Notes: a model not told the origin generated them from the letters alone. A stretch of 64,000 bases of DNA from Pseudorasbora parva (GCF_024679245.1 NC_090176.1:24072546-24136545), one strand, 5' to 3'; positions 11,445-21,745 are shown, counted from the stretch's first letter. Numbers and translations are program-made.

Positions 11445-12081
11445 TAGTGGTGGGCGATAATGCAAAATTTGGTATTGATCCAATATGTCAGTATTTCTGA
11501 TGTAAATGAATGATCAATTTTTTTAAGCAATATATATTTTTTTATCAATGTATTGAAGTCCACAATATTAATAGTAATTAGGCACTGTAGAATAAATTGT
11601 AGAAAAGCTCAGCATTTTCCTTGTCATGTGTTTGTATAGGTTTGTAGTGTTGCCATAGTATCGAATGATCTTTTTACACGTTTTACAAGTTGCAGTATTA
11701 TCATTTAGTGCCATAAAATAGCTCCACACAACGCTTCTCTTCCTCTCGGCCATCCTGGTCTCTCATTCAATGCGATATCAGCTTCGCTCACTCAGCTCGG
11801 AGCGTTGTGTCAGTGAGTCACGTGACGACACAACAACGAATCACAGCAGAGCAGCAGGAGGGGGGGGAGTAGTAAAGTGGGCCAGGATGTAAAAGCAGCG
11901 TTTTTGTTCAGGATTGTGGAGATAGAAGACACAAGCAATGTATGCAAATTCCAAAACGAGTATATGAACTTAGAGGAAAGATATTTAAATTAAAATACTG
12001 ATTCAATTACAACTGTATTGATCTGATTCCAATACCAGTATTGGCATCGATATTATGACTTTATCAATCTGCCCACCCCTA
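11445..12081 (-). mobile_element. hAT relic with 8-bp target duplication
   Basis: Starts TAGTGGTGGGCGATA and ends 'tgcccacccct' plus A, so the outermost termini are imperfect inverted copies. It is flanked by exact ATTGAGAC at 11437-11444 and 12082-12089, an 8-bp hAT duplication. The minus strand carries the N-terminus of the transposase (11568-11753). The rest of the 600-aa-class transposase is missing, so this is an internally deleted copy. Confidence 0.9.
11568..11753 (-). pseudogene. N-terminal BED zinc finger of a hAT transposase
   Basis: A 61-codon frame from the ATG at 11753. Residues 7-44 have the BED-finger signature: 'SVVWSYF', then CKTCKK with the paired Cys, then 'YYGNTTNLYKH' with the first zinc-binding His. 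The frame loses similarity after 'YKHMTR', where the last His would lie, and stops. BED fingers bind DNA at the N-terminus of hAT transposases and ZBED proteins. The target-duplicated element around it identifies it as transposase and not a host ZBED gene. Confidence 0.85.
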
Positions 12082-12089
12082 ATTGAGAC

Positions 12090-13355
12090 AGGAGAAAACG
12101 TATAAGGAGATTAAAAATAAAAACACTGGATGGATTTTTATCATTATATGATGGTTGTGTACAGGCACTGCCAACACATTTCCATACAGTCAGCTTGTAA
12201 AAGTGCATGTACCATTATATGACACCTTTAAAACCTACACTAAGGTAGTGGTCTGTTTTTCGCTGTTTTGCACAGGGGGTGTTATTGCAATATACCTTAC
12301 ATGTCTGTGGTCAGGATATTTGTTTTTGGGAGTTGCAGATATTCCATTACCCAGAGCTGTGCATGAACACCTCCAAATGCTCCAGCCGGGAGGATCAGCA
12401 CTCCTTTCAGTGGTAGATGAATGAGATGAACTAAGATAGGACAGAGCTACGGGGGAGATGCTATCATATGGTCCATGTTGATGAAGAAACGATAAAAATC
12501 CCTGCTGCATCAAAGGAAGAAAATGTGTTTAACCCAGGACTCATGGTAAAAAATTCAGTAAACCATTTTAGGCTAAATCCCAATGGACATGAGTAGTTTA
12601 CTTGGGAGCACCAATGTTAATTAATTGGCAATGTGATAAAAGTTGAATCCATTTGTAAGTTAGTTTAACTGTGCTGGTGAGTTTTAAAAATTTTTAACGG
12701 TTTGTTAATTTTTTTTATAACTTTTTTTTAAATGCATAATTTAGATAGCTGAGCTGAAAGTCTTCAGTGCTACACATTTCACTAAATAATGTGACAATGT
12801 TCAGTAAACAGAACACATACAAATCCTTTAGCTTTATATTTTAGGTTACTGTGTCTTACATCACCTTTTTTCCCCTCTAAAATGCTTTCTGGGAGTATTC
12901 ACTGAATCATGCACATGCACTGAATGATTTGGTGCAATTTGAATTTTAAACCACTTGAAAGGATTTAGGATTTTCCACAGGAACATGGCAGTTGGCATGT
13001 TTCCTGTGCTGGCTTTGCTCATGGTGTATGGATATTAAACAATGACAAAACTAGTACATGCAGAACAAAACCCATCCCTGGAGGACGAGGAGGTGTTGGG
13101 GTTTCTCCACACCAGTTTCACCTCTGCAATTACTGACAGAACCCCCGAGGACTTGGGAATAGGAATACTTGGAAATAAAAGCAATTTAAAATATAGCCTT
13201 AGACATCTTCTTGGGAAATCCTGCTTGTCAGATTGAGGGAAGAATGGGATAAATTATGCTCTTGCAAAGTAACCTATAATGGACTATTATAACCTAACCT
13301 TTACATTATTTATATAACTTTAACTTTTTATTCCTTTATTATAATTTAAATAAGC
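12090..13355. other. Intergenic, nothing recognised
   Basis: Frames of 64-92 codons exist on both strands (for example 12155-12424 and 12235-12513), but they overlap each other, have no splice-site context and resemble nothing I know. No repeat terminus was identified. Confidence 0.5.
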
Positions 13356-13700
13356 TTAAAGGGGACATATCATAAAATCTGACCTTTTGCATGTTTTAAG
13401 CTATACACACAGGGTAACTTTTTGAGCAATGTTGCCAGGCAATGTTCCTGAATGATGTTGCTGTGGGCTTTTCCCCATTGGGAATGGGCAAAGAATTTCT
13501 CTTTGGATATCCAGATAGAAACGTGTTGCCCATTCTCAATGGGAACGTGCCCAAGCAACATCTTTCAGCAACATGTCAGCTTAAGTGCTATAATCGGGCT
13601 CCTGCAGCATCTACCAAACCAGAAGACGTGAAAAAGGACAACTCAGTAACTTTGTTTTGGTGTAGTATTGGGAGTTTTTATGTCAAACAAATTGTTCCAG
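13356..13700 (+). repeat. TTAAAGGGGACATAT-type repeat with inserted hairpin
   Basis: The left end 'ttaaaggggacatatcataa' belongs to a cyprinid family whose other end reads like 'atatgtcctctttaa' (see 18987-19154). The body is interrupted at about 13405-13580 by an unrelated hairpin: arms about 13453-13490 ('gatgttgctgtgggctttt') and 13528-13563 ('gaacgtgcccaagcaacatc'). After it the original repeat appears to resume at 'taagtgctataatcgggctc'. No right TTAA end could be placed. Confidence 0.55.
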
Positions 13701-13819
13701 CAAACTTTTATTTGTTTTATTGAGTTGGTGTAAACGGATTTGGAAAAATGTATTTCTTGCATTGTTACTTTTATGCATTTCATCTTTATTTTGTTCTGCA
13801 AAACAAGGGGGAAAAAAGT

Positions 13820-13913
13820 AATTTTGTTAATTATTAATTTGAGAGTTCGCTCTGTGAGTGACGTCATTGGTGAGGGACTGGTCGCGCCTGCTCTCTCAGA
13901 ACAGAACAGTCAG
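13820..13913 (+). promoter_or_regulatory. Possible promoter and first exon of an unannotated transcript
   Basis: A full CRE (TGACGTCA, 13859-13866) overlaps an inverted CCAAT box (CATTGG, 13865-13870), and a consensus splice donor (CAG then GTATGT) follows at 13913/13914. A plausible second exon lies at 14324-14386, with acceptor 'tccatccttcag' before it and donor CTGCAG/GTATGT after it. No coding potential is visible, so the product would be non-coding or repeat-driven. It could equally be part of a transposable element. Confidence 0.3.
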
Positions 13914-14323
13914 GTATGTCTTTGAAGTGCTCTACATTAAAGAGCGAAAATATGCTGTACTAAGATAAGTTTTGAGATGATGATAATTCTAGAAGTGTTA
14001 TGGAATCAGAACAAGTGTATGTATTCATTTTTCGCCAGGGGTTAATGTATTTTTAGAGTTTTATAGATTGCACGTGTTTGTTTAATGTTGCCGCCCGCGC
14101 GCCGAATTGAAGCGCATGTTTTTCATTGTTAAAAAGTTTCTCCACTTATAATTTTGGAGGATTGAGTCTGTGGAAATGTAATGTGTAGTGAATGTGTATA
14201 GCCATTATTTTGAATTTAAAATGCAAGTTTATAGCCATTTTTTTTTTTTACCTGTTAATTAGATGCATTGCAGTTGCTGTTTGGGAGGGCAGTATTTAAC
14301 ATGTATTTTCTAATCCATCCTTC

Positions 14324-14386
14324 AGCTGGAAAAGAGTTAACCTGAAGGCGTGAGTTAATTGTCTGTCCTCTGTTAATAAACTGCAG
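14324..14386 (+). repeat. Copy 1 of a direct plus inverted repeat pair
   Basis: 14324-14349 ('agctggaaaagagttaacct' and on) is repeated directly at 15462-15487 with one mismatch in 26. The next 36 nt (14351-14386) recur as a perfect inverted copy at 15505-15540. The block contains AATAAA at about 14376 and has consensus splice sites at both edges. The pair frames the piggyBac-like relic. Whether this is LTR-derived, a duplicated exon or the scar of a rearrangement is unresolved. Confidence 0.8.
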
Positions 14387-14577
14387 GTATGTTGAACAAC
14401 AACACAAATCCACTATACGATTTAACGAATTGGGACATTTTGGCTATAATATTAACCCTTAAATGCATGACTGTTTTGCTAAAGCGGCCCAGATCAATAT
14501 TTAACATGGATAGACCTCTAACTGTCGTGATAATATCCTGATGTTAGAGTAACACTTAAAGAAGAATAAAATAAAAC

Positions 14578-14799
14578 CTATTTCATTACCTTTTGGAGCT
14601 TGGAAGGATTCAGTTTGAGCAGATGTTTAATACCATCATCATCTGTCCTCGTCAGAGCTCGTTTACCAGTATATTCAGTATCGGCCTCATATTCGCGATC
14701 TCCAGCATATTCTCCAAATTCATTTTCAGCGTCTTCAAAATCAATATTTTGATCACTGACAGCTTCTTGAGCACATACATCATCAAGATACAGTGACAC
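14578..14799 (-). pseudogene. Possible acidic N-terminus of a piggyBac-like transposase
   Basis: A 73-codon frame starting at an ATG (14799), rich in Asp/Glu ('DFEDAENEFGEYAGDREYEA') and ending 'LLKLNPSKLQKVMK' before a stop. PiggyBac-family transposases usually begin with such a low-complexity acidic stretch. Its place inside TTAA-flanked ends supports this; no DDD catalytic core follows. Similarity to a particular family was not recognised. Confidence 0.45.
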
Positions 14800-14958
14800 T
14801 AATATTTAATTTTGTGTTTAGTACTTACTCTCTGCAGTAAATCACTAAGCCATTTCAAGTTTTGAAGATTAGAATTATTATTGTTTCGTTTTCTGAAATG
14901 TCACTTCATCATTGCCATCATCACCTTGTGGTGTTATAGATTAATTTATCATTGTGCA

Positions 14959-14965
14959 AAAAAAA

Positions 14966-15057
<92 letters not shown>
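14959..15057. repeat. Poly(A) tract followed by (TA)n
   Basis: About 44 nt of A with one G, then about 52 nt of TA repeat, inside the piggyBac-like relic. Confidence 0.98.
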
Positions 15058-15060
<3 letters not shown>

Positions 15061-15461
15061 GTACAATCCTACACACCTCGGGTCGTTAGTGACCCTATAC
15101 AATTTTGACAAAAACTAGTGAAAAAAAACAGGCATTCAATTATAATTCTATAATTTTTTTCTTGTTATATTGTTTAACATGGATTGATTGAGGAATACTA
15201 AGAAGGTTGATGTCTAACTTTAACAAATGAATGAGGAGCAGGGTAGTGAATGATGTCTTGGTTTGCTAACGACCCGATGTATGCATTTAAGGGTTAATGC
15301 AGATGAATGTACTGTTGATGTAATTTTATTTTTACAATTTAACTTATGTTTTGTGTAATGTGAATTCTTTTTTTTATTGAGTAAGAAACAGAAAGCAATG
15401 TATTTGTGGTACGAGACTTTATTGTAATGAATGCTCAGAACTGCCTGTGACTGAAAGAGTC

Positions 15462-15540
15462 AGCTGGAAAAGAGTAAACCTGAAGGCACGTGGAGGAACA
15501 GCGTCTGCAGTTTATTAACAGAGGACAGACAATTAACTCA
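15462..15540 (+). repeat. Copy 2 of the direct plus inverted repeat pair
   Basis: 15462-15487 is the direct copy of 14324-14349. 15505-15540 is the exact inverted copy of 14351-14386 (36 of 36). The two parts are separated by 17 nt here ('acgtggaggaacagcgt') but by one base in copy 1. Confidence 0.85.
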
Positions 15541-15647
15541 AAGAGCCTTGTGTCAATGGTTCATTTGTGGTGCTGGGAGAAATCTGCTACATTGGTTAGC
15601 CTTTTTCTACACACATGTTTAAATATTTGTTTTCTGTTAGTTGTAAG

Positions 15648-16692
15648 TAGGAGTGTCCCCGACTAAGGATTTACACATTCGAATCAGAATTGTCGAATCT
15701 CTCTATGGTCAACTAGTATGAATCGTGTGTGTGAATGGGTTGGGAGGGGCACAACACTAGTCAGTAGGAGGGTAAAACTATTTTTATTTTCCTTTACATA
15801 TTGCTCACAGCAACAAATTTTAATAAAGCGACCAAAACTGCCTGCCAACTAACAGACGAACTGACAACAGCTTTCTTATTTAGCTTTAAATAAAAGGTAA
15901 TGTGGTGAATAAACATTCGTAAAACCTTTTTTTCATAACTTTTTAAAGCCGCGATCAAAATACAGAACATCACAAATATAAAAGAACGTTTTAATAAATG
16001 AAACCTAAAAAAATACCTGCCTAGAGAGGAAAATAACACTTTGAGTGCGTTTACATGTACGTTCTTAAGCCGATTATCCCTTAAGGGTTGTCGCACACCA
16101 GACGCAACGCTTAGCGCCGCGCAGACCTGCACCACATCTTTAAAATTCAAACACATTGTTTTCAATGAGTGTACATACGCTGCGCGGCGCTGAGCTTCAC
16201 GTCCGGTGTGAGACCCCCCTAAATGTGGTCGCACACTGGACGCGAAGCTTAGCGCTGCGTCTCAGGTATCTCACACCGGACCCATACATTATATACACGC
16301 AAGCTCAATTTTGAATCGACTTCAGACAGAAGAGCTGCACGATGGGTGTATCTTAGCACTGGGTGAAATTAGTATGTACATTGACGATTTGAGGAAAATA
16401 TAATATAAATTTAATATAAAACTTTGTAATAAACCCAGAAATGGCTCTGTGGAGCGGCAGGATTTTAAACAACTTCCTGAGTCGCTGTGTGCAGGCGGCA
16501 AATGCCGTTGCCGGTGTGTGTACAATCATTGAAAACAATGTGTTCGAATTTTAACGAATGACGACGCGCCACATCTTTAAAATATTGAGCACACGTATAT
16601 TGCTAAAATGGTATGATCCTCGTTTCATAACACCCGCGAAGATTCGACTGTGAGATCATCATCGAATCTTCGACTATTCCGGGTCACCACGA
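15648..16692. mobile_element. hAT-type fold-back element with 8-bp target duplication
   Basis: Flanked by exact GTTGTAAG at 15640-15647 and 16693-16700. The left end reads 'taggagtgtccccgactaag' and the right end 'ttccgggtcaccacga', degenerate inverted copies of a fish hAT terminus. The 146-codon minus-strand frame inside (15794-16234) resembles no transposase and crosses the nested palindrome, so it is treated as spurious. Non-autonomous. Confidence 0.8.
16086..16215. repeat. Nested fold-back with 'tcgcacacc' ends
   Basis: Left arm 'ttgtcgcacaccagacgc' plus 'gcgccgcgcag' and right arm 'ctgcgcggcgc' plus 'gtccggtgtgagacc' are inverted copies. A second partial copy follows at about 16228-16290 ('gtcgcacactggacgcgaag', 'ctcacaccggacc'). 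Both lie inside the 15648-16692 hAT element, so they are a later insertion or an expansion within it. Confidence 0.65.
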
Positions 16693-16739
16693 GTTGTAAG
16701 GAGTGTTTTTTTTGTAATTCGCTGTGAATGCTGATCATA

Positions 16740-16848
<109 letters not shown>

Positions 16849-17009
16849 TAAGACTTTAATGCGCTCTACTATCAGTAATTGAACTCTTACAGTGATTTTC
16901 CTGAGATAAAATAGATGCTTCATCTTTTGAGAGATGAAAAATAAACTCTCACATGCCTGTCCTGTCTTGTTGTGCACATGTGGGTTTTGTGATGTTGAGC
17001 ATGTGCTCA

Positions 17010-18237
17010 TGTCATTTTCAGATCCCTCCCCCTTGTTATCTGATTAGTGTTTGATTTCTCCCACCTGTTTTCCCTCGGTCCCTGCCTCATTTGTTCCCTC
17101 TTATAAGCTCCTGGTATTTGTCAGTCTTGGTCGGATCGTTGTTATGTCTACGCCTCCCGTCATCCCTGTGATTCCTTTCTGGTGTGTTTAAGTTGTGTTC
17201 TGTTATTTCTAGTGATGGCCAAATGAAGCGTTTCAAAGCATTATTGCTTTCTGATACAATTGTGTCGAAAATGGTTCGTTACTCGAAGCTTCATTCAGAT
17301 AGAAATTGCAGCACCATCTCCTGGTGAAGTAAATGTAATGCAACAAAGCTGACAACCATAAAATGCAAGTAGGCTTATGTTCACGCCCCGTTTATACCGG
17401 GTTTACCGAGGCGATCGAAGCTGAAACAGTGTTAGTGCTGTGAAGCTCGTTTATGTAGGTACATTTTACAGATACTGAGGAATTTCATGTGTTCACCTTG
17501 ATAATAAAACATTAATGATGTGTGCGTGTATAATTATTTCTTTAGACAAGGACAGAAGATCAGACCAGCTTTAAAAAGCTGGAAACCATCACAGAAATTC
17601 TATTGGTTTCTATTAAAATACCAATAGGAACCGTTGGCTTTTACAATTTAAACCACTACAGATTTTTTTTTTCTTTGTGTGTGGGACATATTCCATTAGG
17701 ATGTGATGCCCCCACCAATAGAACCCAACACATATCAGAAGAGACCCGCAGAGACCACAATAATTCCCATTACAACCAATAAAATTCCCATGAAAACCAT
17801 TAAATGCAATAGAATTTCAGTAAAAGAGTTTTTTATTTATTTTTGTGTTATTTTATTTATTTATATATTTTTTAGCATGGCAGTATCATACAGAAATACA
17901 GCCGGCAGGTTTCAAACCTGTCAACACTGATTGGGCTGTCAAAGCAGTCAGGTGGTTCACTACAGGAGTGAAGCAGTTTGTTTGCTTCAGAAGGCATTTT
18001 CACGTGACTAGTGACGTAATGATACAAGCTCCGAAGCAGTGGTTCATTTCAAGGACCGTTCGAGTTTGAAGCAAGCTTCGGAGCATCGGTGTCAGACGTA
18101 ACATCCCTAGTTATTTCTAGTTTATGTGTTTTGCCCCCTTGTGGGATTTGTTTTGTGTTTGTTTTATTTTTTGTTAATAAATCTTAATTTATCTGCACTT
18201 GAGTCCGCGCACCAATTTCCCTTATATGTACGTGACA
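17010..18237 (+). mobile_element. Probable retrotransposon LTR, split by a hAT element
   Basis: With the 900-bp hAT element and one target copy removed, about 320 bp remain. They begin TGTCATTTTC and end CGTGACA, carry a pyrimidine-rich U3-like part, a promoter-like 'ctcttataagctcctgg' and a poly(A) signal 'ttaataaatct' near the 3' end. This is the layout of a gypsy-type LTR in fish. A short leader-like sequence follows (18238-18352). No second LTR, protease or polymerase was found, so it is a solo or truncated LTR. Confidence 0.6.
17210..18109. mobile_element. hAT-type element inside the LTR
   Basis: Starts TAGTGATGGCC and ends 'gtaacatcccta'; exact 8-bp duplication GTTATTTC at 17202-17209 and 18110-18117. 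Arms are inverted over 'cgttactcgaagcttcattc' (left) and 'tgaagcaagcttcggagc' (right). 900 bp, no transposase. Excising it rejoins the LTR around 'gttatttc' then 'tagtttatg', confirming that it is younger than the LTR. Confidence 0.88.
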
Positions 18238-18255
18238 GAACGATATGACCAAGCT

Positions 18256-18354
18256 ATGAGGACTCAGCAGAGAAGGTCTTCCTCTGTGCCAGTTCCGGGA
18301 GTCCCTAGTCCGGTGGTCCCATTCCCTGTGATCCGCCCCGGCGTCCTGTTCTGA
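18256..18354 (+). pseudogene. Short gag-like leader reading frame of the LTR element
   Basis: An ATG 18 nt past the LTR end opens a 32-codon frame ('MRTQQRRSSSVPVPGVPSPV' and on) ending in TGA. The position just inside an LTR and the Pro/Ser-rich start suit a gag N-terminus, but no capsid or zinc-knuckle motif follows. Assignment by position only. Confidence 0.3.
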
Positions 18355-18986
18355 CCGCACTGCCCTGGCAACCTGAACTCTGCAGGCCATCTCGGCCAGC
18401 TGAACTTTTTGTTTTCCCCATTCCTCCCTTGAATAAGAAACGGGCGCACCTTCAAATAGTGGGATTAAGTTAAAGAACTTAAATTGTTCTCTGTAGCGTT
18501 ACCTCATACAAAACTATAATCACCAGAGAGGACTGCGACTGCAACACATCGTCACTCGGACTACTGTTGGTACCGCTTTTGACATTTTCACAATAAAGAA
18601 ATTATTGTGATTACACTTTTGTTATGTTTTTCTTTATATATTTTTATTTTTTTAAAAAGTGATTATGTGTAGGTTTAGAAGTTTAAGTGAAATTAGTGGC
18701 TCAAAATATAATTTTAATGCTATATTGCTACTACGAAGCGTGTACTAACAGTGGATTAAAGCAATTTGCAACACAAGTTAAAACCAGAATTTAAACTAAA
18801 CTATACCTGTTCTATTTCCATGCAGCATATATTCTCTGGCTCTGCAGGCATTATTGTCCGAGTCCAGTTCAAACTGTCCAGTTCAAACACCATTAGTTTC
18901 TGACATGTTCTGTTGTTGTTGCATGAGCTATTGAACCTCCGCCCTCTTCTTGAAAGAACAGGCAGGGTGCAGCAGCTCATTTGCAT

Positions 18987-19154
18987 TTAAAGGGGACACA
19001 TACAAAAAAAAACAACAACATGTTTTTGTTCACCCCCCAAAAGTGGCCATTGTATCTGTGGGGTATTTAAAGCTAAAACTTCACATACACAATCTGGGGA
19101 CATCAGAGACTTATTTTACATTTTGTAACAAGAGGCATAATATGTCCTCTTTAA
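18987..19154. mobile_element. TTAA-flanked short element (AAAGGGGACA family)
   Basis: TTAAAGGGGACACATAC at the left and 'ataatatgtcctctttaa' at the right are imperfect inverted termini, with TTAA at both edges (18987-18990, 19151-19154). About 168 bp, no ORF. Same family as the left end at 13356. Confidence 0.7.
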
Positions 19155-19694
19155 AATATATTCAAAACACATTTTATTTTTCATTTAAATGCTTGATTTA
19201 TTGTAATATTTATTTGATTGATTTTAATATTTATTTATTTATTATTATATAATTATACTAAATTATTAAGGCAAAAAAAAAAAAGTTTTGATGTGAAAGG
19301 CTCTATGTTGCCTCGAATATGAAATGGCTTTTAGACGATCAATATTGTTGATTAATTTTTGGTGTCTCCCCCACTCACTTTATTATGCTTCAGCGTCACA
19401 ATTGATTTGTTTTTCTTGTTCAAGTAGCAAAACATTAATCCGTTACCCTGACATACCCACTTTGAATATTGATAGAGATTATACATCTGCTTTTTTCTCC
19501 TCAGATGAATATCCTTCCAGTGATGAATGTGAGATTTTAAAACCAATTATAAATCACTTGTATACACCTTAGAAAATTGCATCACCTTTCGCTGTAATTT
19601 ATATGAAGAACTGCCCTGTGTTTATTTTTTCTCAATGTGTTTGAGAGGAGTCAATGTCACTGTCTGTATGTTAAGAGAATGACTCTGCTTCCTC

Positions 19695-21308
19695 TAGGCC
19701 CTGTTTACACCTATTAAGATTGGTCACCATTAACACCATTTTGGTCGATCAGATCACAAGCAGACGAGACACATACCCATTTACTCCTGGTATTTTAATC
19801 AGTCTCTTTTTTCTACTTTCAACCATGGGTGAGTATTTTTTTTCTACTTTCAATCTATGGGTGAGTAGTCTAAGCCTCAGACGTCACGCCCACAGGCTGT
19901 TGACTAAACGTCTGATGCATAAGGCACACTTATCTGGAAACAATTTAGGAGTTTTAAAGTTGTCATCTGATCTGGAAGAATTCTACAGGATGTCCACGAG
20001 ACAAGTGTGTTGCGTTCTTTAATGGTCCGCAATGAAACAAATGGAGTAATGGCAAACTCCCTCCTGGAAGAAGAGCGCCGTTGTGTTTACAACTGTGACA
20101 TTGAGCTAGCCTGACAAGCAAGACCCACATCAAGATGTTGGGTCTAGAAACTCACCATTGACAGGGCTCAATTCGAGGGGCGGGATAAACGGTTGTCTTT
20201 CAAACTTCCACGCAAGTGGATAGCGCTACAACCAACCAGAGCAACGAAGAAGGCGAAGCGGAGCTAGTTGACAGATTAAACTTTTGCCGTATCCGGTCGG
20301 CAAAACTCAGAACACATCTTCCCTTCTTAAGTATGACTTTGGTGCTATTCTTTGTTCTTTTCTTCAAGAAAAGCTTAACTCTAAGTCTTCCAGAGTCGCG
20401 GTCAGGGCTGATTCGAAAGACAGCCGTTTGCCAGCTTCTTTATTTTCAAGTAGCACGCAACTCTGCCGTCATTATGTTAAGCCCACCCACCGACTGTATA
20501 CATGATGTGATTGGCCTGATCAGAGTTTTGTTTTTACAGCTCAGAAGTGTATTGAGAATTGCTAGACGATACTCGCGGCAGATTAGATTTGCTGCATCTA
20601 GGGTGTGTCTAGATTTATAGGTCAACAGTGAGCACTTATCAGGATCAACTAAAGGTTGGAAGTTGACAGCTCCATTGTTACTGTAAACTTGTACAACGTT
20701 CTTGAATGAATGCACACCGGTCTGTTATTGAAGGGAAATCAACTTTACATTTTACTGACCCTAAACATGACGTGGGAACAAAACAATCTGTGATTGGTTG
20801 CTTTACATGTCAGTCAAACATCTTTAAACATCGTTAACCAATGAAAGCTTATAGAGTCCAGACCTTCTGCCGTCAGTCTGAAGAGCTGATATGTTGTCTT
20901 TTGATCTGATGGACAAAATAAGCTTGCACAGTAAATGTTTCGATTGTTTCTGCTCTGACAGCAGCGTTCAAAATCAAGAGTCGTGATAGAACATTGTTCT
21001 TGGTTAGTTCTTCGTCTTCAAACCAAACGTAGGTCTTTAGCCTTAAATCCTGTCTGGCTAGTGCGCTTTCCATAATGTTTACGCATTAGGTCAGTAGGCG
21101 AAGAGGCGGCGTTTTGTGGCTGTTTAAACACATTCGACCACATGAGGATCTACACCATGAAACCAATCCGGTTAAATGTGTCTAAAAGTGGTCGAAAGTG
21201 GACAAGCTTAAAACGTTTTAGACCCCATTTACACCTGTATTTAGTGTTGTCCACTTGTGATCCGATCGACCAAAATGCATCTTAATACCATGTGTAAACA
21301 GAGCCCTA
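19695..21308. mobile_element. Large fold-back element with 'ccctgtttacacct' ends
   Basis: Left 'ggccctgtttacaccta' with 'ttggtcgatcagatcacaag' and right 'cttgtgatccgatcgaccaa' with 'tgtgtaaacagagccc' form about 80-nt imperfect inverted arms. 1.6 kb in total, including another fold-back (20107-20620). The frames of 66-134 codons inside resemble nothing known. CTAG occurs at both edges; the target duplication length is unclear, so I do not assign a superfamily. Confidence 0.7.
20107..20620. repeat. Nested repeat with 'tagcctgacaag' end
   Basis: Begins 'tagcctgacaagcaagaccc' and ends 'gggtgtgtctagatttatag'. Both ends match, from memory, a repeat common in cyprinids that includes 'gggcgggataaacggttgtc'. 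It lies within the 19695-21308 element. The 134-codon frame over it is not conserved coding sequence that I recognise. Confidence 0.5.
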
Positions 21309-21657
21309 GATTCAGGATTCCTGACATGAGGCCATAGTCTGATTCAGAATGAGGTGATGTATTTTTAACATACATGTTTGCTCTCCCCAGAGACTCTGAA
21401 TGGAGGCACAATATGTATGCTAATGCGGTTTGTCTGCTCTGATAAGAATGATATCACTCAAACGTAAGAGAACGCACAAAAAAAGACTGCAGGGATTCTG
21501 ATTCTATTCACTTGTGCATTTACACTTTTTTATGTCTTTCAACCACTGTGTTGTTTTACATTCTTTGTGTATTTTATTCCCATATAAAAGAAATTTTATA
21601 TGATATAATTTGATATGAATTTAAAATGATCTAAGATTATAGAGCATGTTTGACACC

Positions 21658-21745
21658 AGTGTTGGGGAAAAACTACTTGCCTGCATTATTCAGTAACTTG
21701 CAAGTAGCTCAGCTGTTTTGAAAATATTATAATAACATATTACCA
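21658..21745 (+). repeat. Fragment of an 'agtgttgggg' repeat
   Basis: 'cagtgttggggaaaaactac' resembles the end of a widespread fish repeat that opens AGTGTTGGGTAAGTTACT. Only one end is evident. Confidence 0.45.

Larger units (their letters stand above)
14456..15293 (-). mobile_element. piggyBac-like element relic
   Basis: Terminal inverted repeats of 13 bp (CCCTTAAATGCAT) are flanked by TTAA at 14452-14455 and 15294-15297, the hallmark of piggyBac-type insertion. Sub-terminal 'gggtcgttagtgaccc' at about 15078 also suits fish members as I recall them. The minus strand has a 73-codon acidic frame (14578-14799) that could be the transposase N-terminus; the catalytic domain is absent. An A-tract and TA microsatellite (14959-15057) have expanded inside. 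Confidence 0.8.

Noticed and set aside
15794..16234. 146-codon minus-strand ORF, the longest in the window
   Set aside because: It lies wholly within a target-duplicated hAT fold-back, crosses a nested palindrome, and shows no transposase or other motif.
17880..17990. Possible tRNA-like sequence ('ggtttcaaacctgtcaac')
   Set aside because: The B-box-like string is not matched by a cloverleaf or an A box at the right distance, and it lies inside a hAT element.
20216..20620. 134-codon + strand ORF
   Set aside because: It is inside a nested dispersed repeat and its product resembles nothing known.
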